Below are positions 5,686-10,566 of a stretch of 10,566 nt of DNA, one piece after another; positions within the stretch are counted from its first letter, which is position 1; each line of letters starts with the position of its first letter. Under the pieces are notes generated by a model. It saw only the letters and a list, made by a program, of their open reading frames with translations. It searched no databases and was not told the DNA's origin. Source of the stretch: Nitrospirota bacterium. GTDB lineage: Bacteria > Nitrospirota > 9FT-COMBO-42-15 > HDB-SIOI813. Location: positions 1 through 10,566 of the forward strand of contig JACRGZ010000121.1 of NCBI GenBank assembly GCA_016234155.1, written 5' to 3'. The translations under genes and the position numbers were made by a program.

Positions 5686-6453
5686 ATGGTTCAGCTTGCA
5701 AGCGACACATGGTATCTTTTTAATAAGTACATGAGGATCACACTGCGGATGCCGATGTGGGCATTATTTACTATTGTACAGCCGTTAATATGGCTTCTTA
5801 TATTTGGACAATTATTTAAAAACATGGCGTCCATGCCGGGGTTTCCTCAGGGGCGCTACATGGACTTCTTTTTGCCGGGCGCCGTCATCATGACAGTCCT
5901 CTTCGGCACCTCATGGTCAGGCGTAAGCCTCCTTCGTGAGATAAACTATGGCACCGTAGAGAAGATGCTCGTTACCCCTGTATCGAGGGTATCCATAGTT
6001 ATGAGCCGCGTCATACACTCCGCAGTGACAGTCATTATACAATGCATAATAATACTTATAGTCGCCCTCATCTTCGGGGCGAGTGTGGCAGGATTTAAAG
6101 GGGCCTTGTTGAGCCTTATAGTCGTGTTCCTGCTGTCAATCGGTTTTTCAGGTATCTCAAATGGCCTTGCAATCTGGTTAAAGAGGGAGGAGCCGCTTGT
6201 CGTCATAGGGAATATGATGACCCTCCCCTTGATGTTTCTCTCATCGGCTATGGTGCCGAAGAGTTTTATGCCTGAATGGATACAGGTTATAACGAAGATA
6301 AATCCTATTGATTATGCGGTGGAGACAACAAGGGCATTTTACAGCGGCGGTGTCTCATCAGAGACCGTCTTCACAGGCTTCGTCTTTTTATTCCTCTTTG
6401 CATCAGTTTCTGTTTCATGGGCAACAGAGATGTTTGTAAACCAGAGCGAATAG
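5686..6453 (+). CDS. ABC-2 type exporter permease
   Basis: A 255-residue integral membrane protein of the ABC-2 (DrrB-like) family and partner of the preceding ATPase. About six hydrophobic segments can be seen, near residues 25-45, 60-82, 108-130, 136-160, 172-192 and 228-246. The LLREINYGTVEKMLVTPVSR stretch between the second and third segments is the conserved cytoplasmic loop of this family that contacts the ATPase. The late segment with PLMFLSSAMVPKSFMPEW and INPIDYAVETTRA is also typical. The ATG lies two bases after the ATPase stop, and the purine-rich AAGAAGG at the end of that gene can serve as ribosome binding site, so the two are translationally coupled. The exported compound cannot be inferred. 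Confidence 0.92.
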   Translation: MVQLASDTWYLFNKYMRITLRMPMWALFTIVQPLIWLLIFGQLFKNMASMPGFPQGRYMDFFLPGAVIMTVLFGTSWSGVSLLREINYGTVEKMLVTPVSRVSIVMSRVIHSAVTVIIQCIIILIVALIFGASVAGFKGALLSLIVVFLLSIGFSGISNGLAIWLKREEPLVVIGNMMTLPLMFLSSAMVPKSFMPEWIQVITKINPIDYAVETTRAFYSGGVSSETVFTGFVFLFLFASVSVSWATEMFVNQSE

Positions 6454-6462
6454 CAAAAATAG

Positions 6463-6617
6463 TCCCCTCCCCCCATGATTGGGGGACGGGGGAGGGATAT
6501 TTCCTCTCGTTCCCTCTCCCCACCCCCCTCCATAACCTCCCCCCACCAGGGGGGGGAGGAAAAAGGTGGGGGGGGGATTTACAGGGGGAGAGGGTTAGGG
6601 TGAGGGGGTTGGGGGTG
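6463..6617. repeat. Block of G/C palindromes with many G-runs before moaD-moaE
   Basis: The whole gap between the permease and moaD-moaE is repeat. One hairpin pairs 6464-6474 with 6481-6491, with one bulge. A larger nested palindrome pairs the C-rich side from about 6512 with GGGGGAGAGGG (6584-6594) and contains CCTCCCCCC (6537-6545) against a G-run with AGG. From 6567 to 6615 the coding strand has six or more runs of three to nine G. The last run, GGGGGTGA (6611-6618), also serves as the ribosome binding site of the next gene. Confidence 0.75.
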
Positions 6618-6622
6618 AAACC

Positions 6623-7309
6623 ATGGTAAAAGTCAAGTTCTTTGCAATCATTAAAAACTTAGCCGGCAAGGAAGATGCCCAGTTTGATGTTGGTCCCTCG
6701 ATCAAGCTTAAAGACCTTGCCGGGATGATAGAGAAGGAGTTCCCGAAGGTCGGAGAGATGCTGCGCAGCAAACGGGTGCTTGTCTCTGTAAACCAGGAGA
6801 TAGGGAGTGATGAGATGCTTGTTAAAGACGGTGATGAGGTAGGCATACTCCCTCCCTTTGCAGGGGGCTCAGAAGGGTCGCCGATGGTGCCAATGGTGAG
6901 GGTCCAGAAGGATGATTTCTCCGTCGACGAGGAGATCAACAGGGTCAAGGCGAGCTCCGGTGATATAGGCGGGATAGTAGTGTTTCTCGGTATCGGCAGG
7001 GGCACTTCCCGCGGGCGGTCTATAAAGAAACTCGACTTTGAACATTACCCCGGTATGGCGGAGAGGAGACTAAACGAGATAAGGGAGCAGGCGCTCAAAG
7101 ACTTCGACATAAAAGAGGTGAATATAGTTCACAGGGTCAGTGAGATAGGCATAGGGGAAAATATAGTACTTATAATAGTAGGCGCCGCCCACAGGGCGGA
7201 TGCCTTCAAGGCATGCAAGTGGTGCATAGACGAGCTAAAACGCATAACACCCATCTGGAAGAAAGAGACCACACCGGATGGGGAGATATGGGTAGAGGAG
7301 CATCCGTAG
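6623..7309 (+). CDS. Fused molybdopterin synthase, MoaD-MoaE
   Basis: Residues 1-82 are a MoaD-type ubiquitin-fold sulfur carrier ending PPFAGG, and residues from about 92 to 228 are MoaE, the catalytic subunit. Together they insert the dithiolene sulfurs into cyclic pyranopterin monophosphate. MoaE residues corresponding to the E. coli active site are present with the same spacing: His190-Arg191 in AAHRADAF, Lys206 and Lys213 (WKKE), plus FEHYPGM. In separate MoaD the terminal Gly is activated as a thiocarboxylate. Here Gly81-Gly82 is followed by Ser83, so cleavage after Gly82 is expected, as reported for the MoaX fusion of Mycobacterium tuberculosis. ATG codons at 88 and 91 in the linker could allow separate MoaE synthesis. 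GGGGGTGA (6611-6618) is a good ribosome binding site. Confidence 0.94.
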   Translation: MVKVKFFAIIKNLAGKEDAQFDVGPSIKLKDLAGMIEKEFPKVGEMLRSKRVLVSVNQEIGSDEMLVKDGDEVGILPPFAGGSEGSPMVPMVRVQKDDFSVDEEINRVKASSGDIGGIVVFLGIGRGTSRGRSIKKLDFEHYPGMAERRLNEIREQALKDFDIKEVNIVHRVSEIGIGENIVLIIVGAAHRADAFKACKWCIDELKRITPIWKKETTPDGEIWVEEHP

Positions 7310-7335
7310 TATTGTAGCAATGAGTGATGAGCAGA

Positions 7336-7395
7336 AGCCGTAGGGACAGACCTTCAGGTCTGTCCAACCATGTAGCGCCGACCTTTATGGTCGGC
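7336..7395. repeat. Sixty-base double-hairpin repeat, copy 1
   Basis: AGCCGTAG leads into the hairpin GGACAGACCT (7344-7353)/AGGTCTGTCC (7356-7365), a short spacer, and then the hairpin GCCGACC (7377-7383)/GGTCGGC (7389-7395). A nearly identical copy is at 8293-8352 and a chimeric one at 9673-9773. No T-run follows, so it is not an evident terminator. Confidence 0.85.
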
Positions 7396-7423
7396 GACAG
7401 GAGCATTAAGTCACGGTTATAAT
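7394..7423 (+). promoter_or_regulatory. Weak candidate promoter overlapping the start of the secreted-protein gene
   Basis: A consensus TATAAT (7418-7423) overlaps the first ATG of the next gene. GCGACA (7394-7399), 18 bases upstream, matches four of six -35 positions. If it is used, the message would begin near 7430 and the first ATG would not be in it. Confidence 0.3.
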
Positions 7424-8228
7424 GGAAATGGAGAAAAGGCTTATATACCGCTGGGTGCTTATTCTTGTCGGTATAAGTTTGTCTGTCTTCCCCCTCAAGG
7501 TAAGTGTTGTTTCTGCAGGGGGCACCGGAAATGCCTATTCAGAAAGTAACAATGACAAAGGCACATACTGTGCCGGTGGAGTTGATCCTGTTACTAACGA
7601 ACCATGTACAAAGGGGTTTAATCCTGACAACATCACCTGCACTGATAAAAACAACAACGGCTGGATAGATCAGGGCGAGTGTTCATGGGGAGACACATCA
7701 ACTCCGTGGTTTCCTGCGAATTTCCTAGATACGCAAAAGGGGAATAATGTTACACCTGGTGGAAGCGGGGGAACACTGGGGCAGACCGCCACGCAGACTA
7801 TAAATGATGGCCCGCATTTTACCACTAAATTCTACAATGCACCTTCTGCCCCTGGAACTACGTATACATCAGGGGTAACCTCGTCTCCCTCAGCGGGCTT
7901 GATAGAGCAGCACAATGAATTTGGTTTTGAAGTAGTGATTGACAAAAAGACAGACCCGCTTGAGCCATATTATCTGAAATTTTATATCCCTTATACCACA
8001 GTAGATTCAACACAAGATACAACAGGGGCGATGTCAGGAGATGCGACAGGCACCTATTCAAAAGAGATTACAGAGATGGATCCGAATAACCCTGGCGTAT
8101 TTAACCGGTATACAATTACTGGGACATTCACAAGCAACGGCGCTAATTCCAGCTATGGCTGCGACCCCACAAAGACCCCGGATTGCAGCGCTGATGTAGA
8201 AGGAAGCTGGCGGTCAAACTGGCCATAA
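7422..8228 (+). CDS. Secreted protein of unknown function with an EF-hand-like loop
   Basis: I do not recognise this 268-residue protein. Residues 4-32 look like a signal peptide: EKR, a hydrophobic stretch and VVSA before GG, with cleavage likely after Ala32. The mature part is rich in Thr, Ser, Gly, Asn and Asp. DKNNNGWIDQGE (75-86) fits the canonical 12-residue EF-hand or dockerin-type calcium loop (Asp1, Asn3, Asn5, Gly6, Ile8, Asp9, Glu12). Six Cys residues (50, 62, 73, 87 and two near the C terminus in GCDPTKTPDC) could form disulfides in the periplasm. No Shine-Dalgarno sequence precedes either ATG (7422 or 7428), so the start is uncertain. It lies between two repeat blocks, with no functional hint from its neighbours. 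Confidence 0.75.
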   Translation: MEMEKRLIYRWVLILVGISLSVFPLKVSVVSAGGTGNAYSESNNDKGTYCAGGVDPVTNEPCTKGFNPDNITCTDKNNNGWIDQGECSWGDTSTPWFPANFLDTQKGNNVTPGGSGGTLGQTATQTINDGPHFTTKFYNAPSAPGTTYTSGVTSSPSAGLIEQHNEFGFEVVIDKKTDPLEPYYLKFYIPYTTVDSTQDTTGAMSGDATGTYSKEITEMDPNNPGVFNRYTITGTFTSNGANSSYGCDPTKTPDCSADVEGSWRSNWP

Positions 8229-8251
8229 TGAGACGTGAGGGTATACTTATT

Positions 8252-8289
8252 CCCTCCCCTTCAAGGGGAGGGTTAGGGTGGGGATGGGG
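8252..8289 (+). repeat. Hairpin plus G-run module
   Basis: CCCTCCCC (8252-8259) pairs with GGGGAGGG (8265-8272) around TTCAA. It is followed by G-runs at 8270-8272, 8276-8278, 8280-8283 and 8286-8289 with loops of one to three bases, a standard quadruplex pattern. The word TGAGACGTGAG upstream (8229-8239) recurs at 8361-8371 before the next module, suggesting an old tandem duplication of about 132 bases. Confidence 0.8.
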
Positions 8290-8292
8290 TTA

Positions 8293-8352
8293 AGCCGTAG
8301 GGACAGACCTTCAGGTCTGTCCAACCAGGCAGCGCCGACCTTTATGGTCGGC
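8293..8352. repeat. Sixty-base double-hairpin repeat, copy 2
   Basis: Identical to the copy at 7336-7395 except for two or three bases in the spacer between hairpins (CAGGCAG instead of CATGTAG). The hairpins are at 8301-8322 and 8334-8352, and TTTT follows at 8353-8356. The second hairpin plus this short T-run could be a weak terminator. Confidence 0.85.
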
Positions 8353-8380
8353 TTTTAACGTGAGACGTGAGAAGTAAGTT

Positions 8381-8415
8381 CCCTCCCCCTTGATGGGGGA
8401 GGGTTAGGGTGGGGG
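8381..8415 (+). repeat. Hairpin plus G-run module upstream of the FmdE-family gene
   Basis: CCCTCCCCC (8381-8389) faces GGGGGAGGG (8395-8403). G-runs at 8395-8399, 8401-8403, 8407-8409 and 8411-8415 have loops of one to three bases. The module ends seven bases before the ribosome binding site AAAGGAG (8422-8428), so its folding could affect translation. Confidence 0.8.
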
Positions 8416-8433
8416 TGGAATAAAGGAGCCACT

Positions 8434-9060
8434 ATGGCATTTACACTAACAAAGGTCAAAACAAAGGCAGACCCTGCATTGGAACACATGCTCGAAAAAA
8501 CCGCTGCCTTTCACGGGCATCTCTGTCCTGGCACTGTTATAGGCACCAGAATGGCGCTTGCTGGACTCAGGGAGATAGGCATTACAGACCCGAAAGGCTC
8601 TCAGCAGAAGGATTTTGTGGTGTATGTTGAAACTGACCGCTGCCCTATTGATGCTATCTCCGTTGTTACAGGGGCAAGGATAAGCAGGAGAAACCTCAGA
8701 TTTCTTGACTGGGGAAAGGTTGCAGCGACATTTGTAAATTTAAAAAACGGCAAGGCAATAAGGATCCTCTGTCCGGATTCAGCGAGAGACCTGGTTGACA
8801 ATTACGCATCAGGTGAATATCCGGATGACAAGCATGGAAGGGATGCAAGAGAGGTAGACGCATACAAGATAATGCCGGAAAAGGGGCTTTTTGTAATCTC
8901 AAGCGTAAAGATAGATAATCTCAAGTTCGGTAAAGAGAAGTTTAAGGTACAGTGTGAAAAGTGCGGAGAGACAGTAAATGACCGCAAAGAGATGATTGTA
9001 GATGGCAAGGTAATGTGCCAGTCATGTGGGGAGGGCGAAGGTTACTATCATGCGCTATAA
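8434..9060 (+). CDS. FmdE-family protein with C-terminal zinc ribbon
   Basis: This 208-residue protein belongs to the family named after formylmethanofuran dehydrogenase subunit E. The family signature is FHGHLCPG (26-33, with His27, His29 and Cys31), followed by GTRMA and TDRCPIDAISVVTG. A C-terminal zinc ribbon has Cys174, Cys177, Cys195 and Cys198. In bacteria such proteins occur without the rest of the dehydrogenase, often near molybdenum or tungsten cofactor genes; their biochemical role is not settled, with metal binding the usual proposal. Its position after moaD-moaE fits that association. The ATG has AAAGGAG five bases upstream. The 3' end overlaps the start of the phosphatase gene. 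Confidence 0.88.
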   Translation: MAFTLTKVKTKADPALEHMLEKTAAFHGHLCPGTVIGTRMALAGLREIGITDPKGSQQKDFVVYVETDRCPIDAISVVTGARISRRNLRFLDWGKVAATFVNLKNGKAIRILCPDSARDLVDNYASGEYPDDKHGRDAREVDAYKIMPEKGLFVISSVKIDNLKFGKEKFKVQCEKCGETVNDRKEMIVDGKVMCQSCGEGEGYYHAL

Positions 9061-9679
9061 AGAGGCGTCGACAACGGTTATATTTATCAGGCATGGCAGC
9101 ACTGACTATCCCGAAGACAGGATATATAAAGGTGATAACGGCCCAGCCTTGAACGAAGAAGGGCGGCTACAGGCGGAGAGGCTGGGGGCATGGTTAAAGG
9201 GGAATGATATAGCTGCCGTCGTAGTAAGTCCCTCTACGAGGACGATAGAGACCGCAACCCCTATTGTAAAATCCCTGGGAATAGGGTATAAGATAATGGA
9301 TGAACTCAAAGAGCGGGGTTTCGGTATATGGGAAGGCTTGACCTTCAGCGAGATAGAGGAGAGATACCCTGAAGGGCTCAGCAAGTGGAAGATAGACCCG
9401 GTCAGTTATATCCCTCAAGGCGGGGAGACGATAGTAGATATACAGAAGAGGGTTAACAGCGTAGTGCAGTGGGCGCTGCAGGAGTATAAAGGGAAAAAGG
9501 TGGCGGTGGTCTCACATACGGGGCCTATAAGGGTGATAGTAACCCAGGCCCTACAGATACCGATGATCAATTACAGACACCTGCAGATACACCCCGGTTC
9601 AGCTACCAGGATTGATTACGGGACGAGTGCGGCGAACCTTATTTACCTCAGTGTGTTGCCGGGGGGTAACAAGCCGTAG
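9050..9679 (+). CDS. Histidine phosphatase family protein (phosphoglycerate mutase/CobC-like)
   Basis: The 209-residue protein has the catalytic IRHGST motif (phosphohistidine His15), the RTIETA arginine motif, GIWEGLTFSEIEERYPE, and the second catalytic His156 in SHTGPIR. It is in the size range of GpmB/CobC-type phosphatases. The substrate cannot be read from sequence; alpha-ribazole phosphate or another small phosphate ester is possible. I prefer ATG 9050, which has GAAGG (9037-9041) eight bases upstream and overlaps the preceding gene by 11 bases, implying translational coupling. A GTG at 9026 would extend the overlap without a better site. The stop codon TAG is part of the repeat word AGCCGTAG. 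Confidence 0.9.
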   Translation: MRYKEASTTVIFIRHGSTDYPEDRIYKGDNGPALNEEGRLQAERLGAWLKGNDIAAVVVSPSTRTIETATPIVKSLGIGYKIMDELKERGFGIWEGLTFSEIEERYPEGLSKWKIDPVSYIPQGGETIVDIQKRVNSVVQWALQEYKGKKVAVVSHTGPIRVIVTQALQIPMINYRHLQIHPGSATRIDYGTSAANLIYLSVLPGGNKP

Positions 9680-9773
9680 GGTGTAAAGAACACCCCCTCA
9701 CCCGTCCCCTCTCCCCCAAGGGGAGAGGGTCAGGGTGAGGGGGAAGAATGTAGCGCCGACCTTTATGGTCGGC
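9673..9773. repeat. Chimeric repeat: double-hairpin ends with a hairpin/G-run module inside
   Basis: It begins with AGCCGTAGGG (9673-9682) and ends with TGTAGCGCC plus the hairpin GCCGACC/GGTCGGC (9755-9773), exactly the ends of the 60-base repeats at 7336 and 8293. The GGACAGACC hairpin is replaced by CCCCCTCACCC...GGGTGAGGGGG with inner CCCTCTCCCC/GGGGAGAGGG. G-runs at 9720-9723, 9727-9729, 9733-9735 and 9739-9743 fit a quadruplex. Confidence 0.8.
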
Positions 9774-9786
9774 TTCAGAAAGTAGT

Positions 9787-9801
9787 GTGGGCACTGCCCA
9801 C
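9787..9801. repeat. Short perfect palindrome
   Basis: GTGGGCA and TGCCCAC face each other around a single C. It could be an operator-like site or one more dispersed palindrome. It lies 44 bases upstream of the His-rich protein gene. Confidence 0.4.
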
Positions 9802-9844
9802 CTAATAAGTAACGTCAACTTCAACAAGGAAAGGAGAAACAACA

Positions 9845-10189
9845 ATGTGTGGTACAGGAAGTGAACACAGTCATAGTGATGCAGCACATGGAACACTGTC
9901 CAGTGCAGAGAAAACAACCGCCGATCTGAGGGATGATCTTGGAGAGGTGCTGAAGTTGGTAAACAAATTCGAATACCAGAGGGCAGTCATTAATGGCGCA
10001 GACTTCCCCGCAGCAGGCGAGGTGGTGCATACTCTGGAACATATACTGGATGATCAAAAGGCCCATGCAGCAATGCTTGTACAACTCATCAACGAAATAG
10101 ATGTCGTACAGAGGAATAAGTTTGAGGGTGATGAGGGTAACGGACATGAACATGAGCATAAAGGGCACGAACATACTCATGAACACTAA
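9845..10189 (+). CDS. Small His-rich protein, likely metal-binding, unrecognised family
   Basis: A 114-residue hydrophilic protein with no signal peptide or membrane segment. Both ends are His-rich: the N terminus has MCGTGSEHSHSDAAHG, and the C terminus is an alternating His-Glu tail (GHEHEHKGHEHTHEH). The middle (about 20-95) looks helical and contains HTLEHILDDQKAHAAMLVQL. The His clusters suggest binding of nickel, zinc or copper, for storage or delivery; that is inference from composition only. The start is well supported by AAAGGAG (9830-9836), eight bases before the ATG. It follows the phosphatase gene after a 165-base repeat-filled gap and may still belong to the same transcript. I cannot assign a family. 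Confidence 0.8.
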   Translation: MCGTGSEHSHSDAAHGTLSSAEKTTADLRDDLGEVLKLVNKFEYQRAVINGADFPAAGEVVHTLEHILDDQKAHAAMLVQLINEIDVVQRNKFEGDEGNGHEHEHKGHEHTHEH

Positions 10190-10195
10190 AAGATA

Positions 10196-10217
10196 GGGTC
10201 ATGGGTCATCATGACAG
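10196..10217. repeat. Two GGGTCAT heptamers plus CATGACAGG
   Basis: Two GGGTCAT units (10196-10209) are followed by CATGAC, which can pair back with GTCAT. The unit is the same as in the array at 4052-4072. It lies seven bases after the stop of the His-rich gene. Confidence 0.65.
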
Positions 10218-10281
10218 GGTAGCGGAATTTTCGAGTGAACACTCATGTCCCTATCGGGGCACAAAGGAGGATGAAAATAAT

Positions 10282-10397
10282 CCCCCCCTTCCCGTTGCAA
10301 TGCTTCGCAGCAACGGGAACCCAGCCCCTTTAGAAAAGGGGGGATAAGTCCCCCTTTTTTAAAGGGGGGATTTAGGGGGATTATGGGGTAAGGGGGG
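10282..10397. repeat. C/G palindrome cluster
   Basis: Successive hairpins are CCCGTTGC (10291-10298)/GCAACGGG (10310-10317), CCCCTTT/AAAAGGGG around 10325-10340, and CCCCCTTT (10350-10357)/AAAGGGGG (10361-10368). The block opens with AATCCCCCC and closes with GGGGGGATT (10392-10400), in the style of the palindrome before moaC. G-runs at 10364-10369, 10375-10379, 10385-10388 and 10392-10397 lie on the + strand. The interval 10190-10440 holds no gene that I can support. Confidence 0.7.
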
Positions 10398-10440
10398 ATT
10401 TGAAAGGCATTTTCAGGTGAACCCCCATGAGCCACGGGCT

Positions 10441-10566
10441 GTGTGCCAAGAGTAAAGCTCAACCCTTATTATGAGGTGAAAGTCCTCTTATGGTAAAAGG
10501 TCACAAACCATATAGCTTGGGTAGCGTGGTTAGGGAAACCGAAGCCATGAAGCCTACCGACAAAGC
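10441..10566 (+). mobile_element. 5' end of a probable group II intron (cut by window end)
   Basis: It opens with GTGTG, matching the GUGYG 5' consensus of group II introns. Domain I-like pairings follow: CCAAG (10446-10450) with CTTGG (10516-10520), enclosing GAGG (10473-10476)/CCTC (10484-10487) around the very typical loop TGAAAGT, and TATGGT (10489-10494)/ACCATA (10507-10512). The later GGTTAGGGAAACCGAAGCC stretch also resembles domain I. A reverse transcriptase reading frame would be expected several hundred bases downstream, outside the window. The upstream exon ends ...CCACGGGCT and contains a tiny AGCC/GGCT hairpin. Confidence 0.7.

Noticed and set aside
7336..8352. Double-hairpin repeats as rho-independent terminators
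   Set aside because: Copy 1 has no following T-run and copy 2 only four T; they recur as near-identical copies, which fits a dispersed repeat better.
9026..9049. GTG start for the histidine phosphatase
   Set aside because: The ATG at 9050 has a well-spaced GAAGG and gives a short coupled overlap; residues before it add nothing family-like.
10270..10332. ATG with an upstream AAAGGAGG opening a 20-codon frame (MKIIPPF...)
   Set aside because: The ATG directly abuts the purine tract (no spacing) and the frame runs through palindromic repeats.
10441..10566. Cobalamin riboswitch or RNase P reading of the GGTGAAAGTCC region
   Set aside because: The cobalamin box and RNase P core sequences are missing, while a GTGTG start and domain I-like pairings fit a group II intron better.

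Overview
The window reads as a chromosomal stretch of an anaerobic-type Gram-negative bacterium. Mo-cofactor genes, an FmdE-family protein and very dense short palindromic repeats are reminiscent of Nitrospirota, Desulfobacterota or similar lineages. This placement is an impression from gene content, since there is no rRNA or other strong marker. Every recognisable gene lies on the + strand.

Layout. Positions 1-250 hold only AT-rich and CCCTGAA/TTCAGGG inverted repeats. About 250-1685 is a TnpA-less IS200/IS605-type element with an apparently intact TnpB (RuvC D/E/D triad plus zinc ribbon) and hairpins at both ends. A small nested inverted-repeat element (1790-1880), a plausible promoter and a leader hairpin precede moaA (2063-3088). 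A second nested element (3193-3322), a good intrinsic terminator and a C/G palindrome separate moaA from moaC (3519-4007). Heptanucleotide arrays follow. Next come an ABC exporter pair: an ATPase with a roughly 210-residue Trp-rich tail (4133-5683) and an ABC-2 permease (5686-6453). A fused MoaD-MoaE molybdopterin synthase (6623-7309), a secreted protein with an EF-hand-like loop (7422-8228), an FmdE-family zinc-ribbon protein (8434-9060), an overlapping histidine phosphatase (9050-9679) and a small His-rich protein (9845-10189) follow. More C/G repeats and the first 126 nt of a probable group II intron (from 10441) close the window.

How the parts fit. MoaA and MoaC make cyclic pyranopterin monophosphate from GTP, and the MoaD-MoaE fusion would convert it to molybdopterin. 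That fusion should need cleavage after an internal Gly-Gly, as reported for mycobacterial MoaX. The FmdE-like protein and phosphatase are translationally coupled and may act in metal or cofactor handling, but their role is unproven. The ABC exporter sits inside the moa cluster; its substrate cannot be read from the sequence.

The most striking signal is the repeat landscape. Almost every intercistronic gap carries a hairpin followed by four or more G-runs on the coding strand, which is a potential RNA or DNA quadruplex. One such module is read in frame inside the ABC ATPase tail. A second family is a two-hairpin 60-bp module. One copy is chimeric, with its first hairpin replaced by the G-run module. 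Repeats also supply stop codons and lie against ribosome binding sites, so they may shape expression of the operon.
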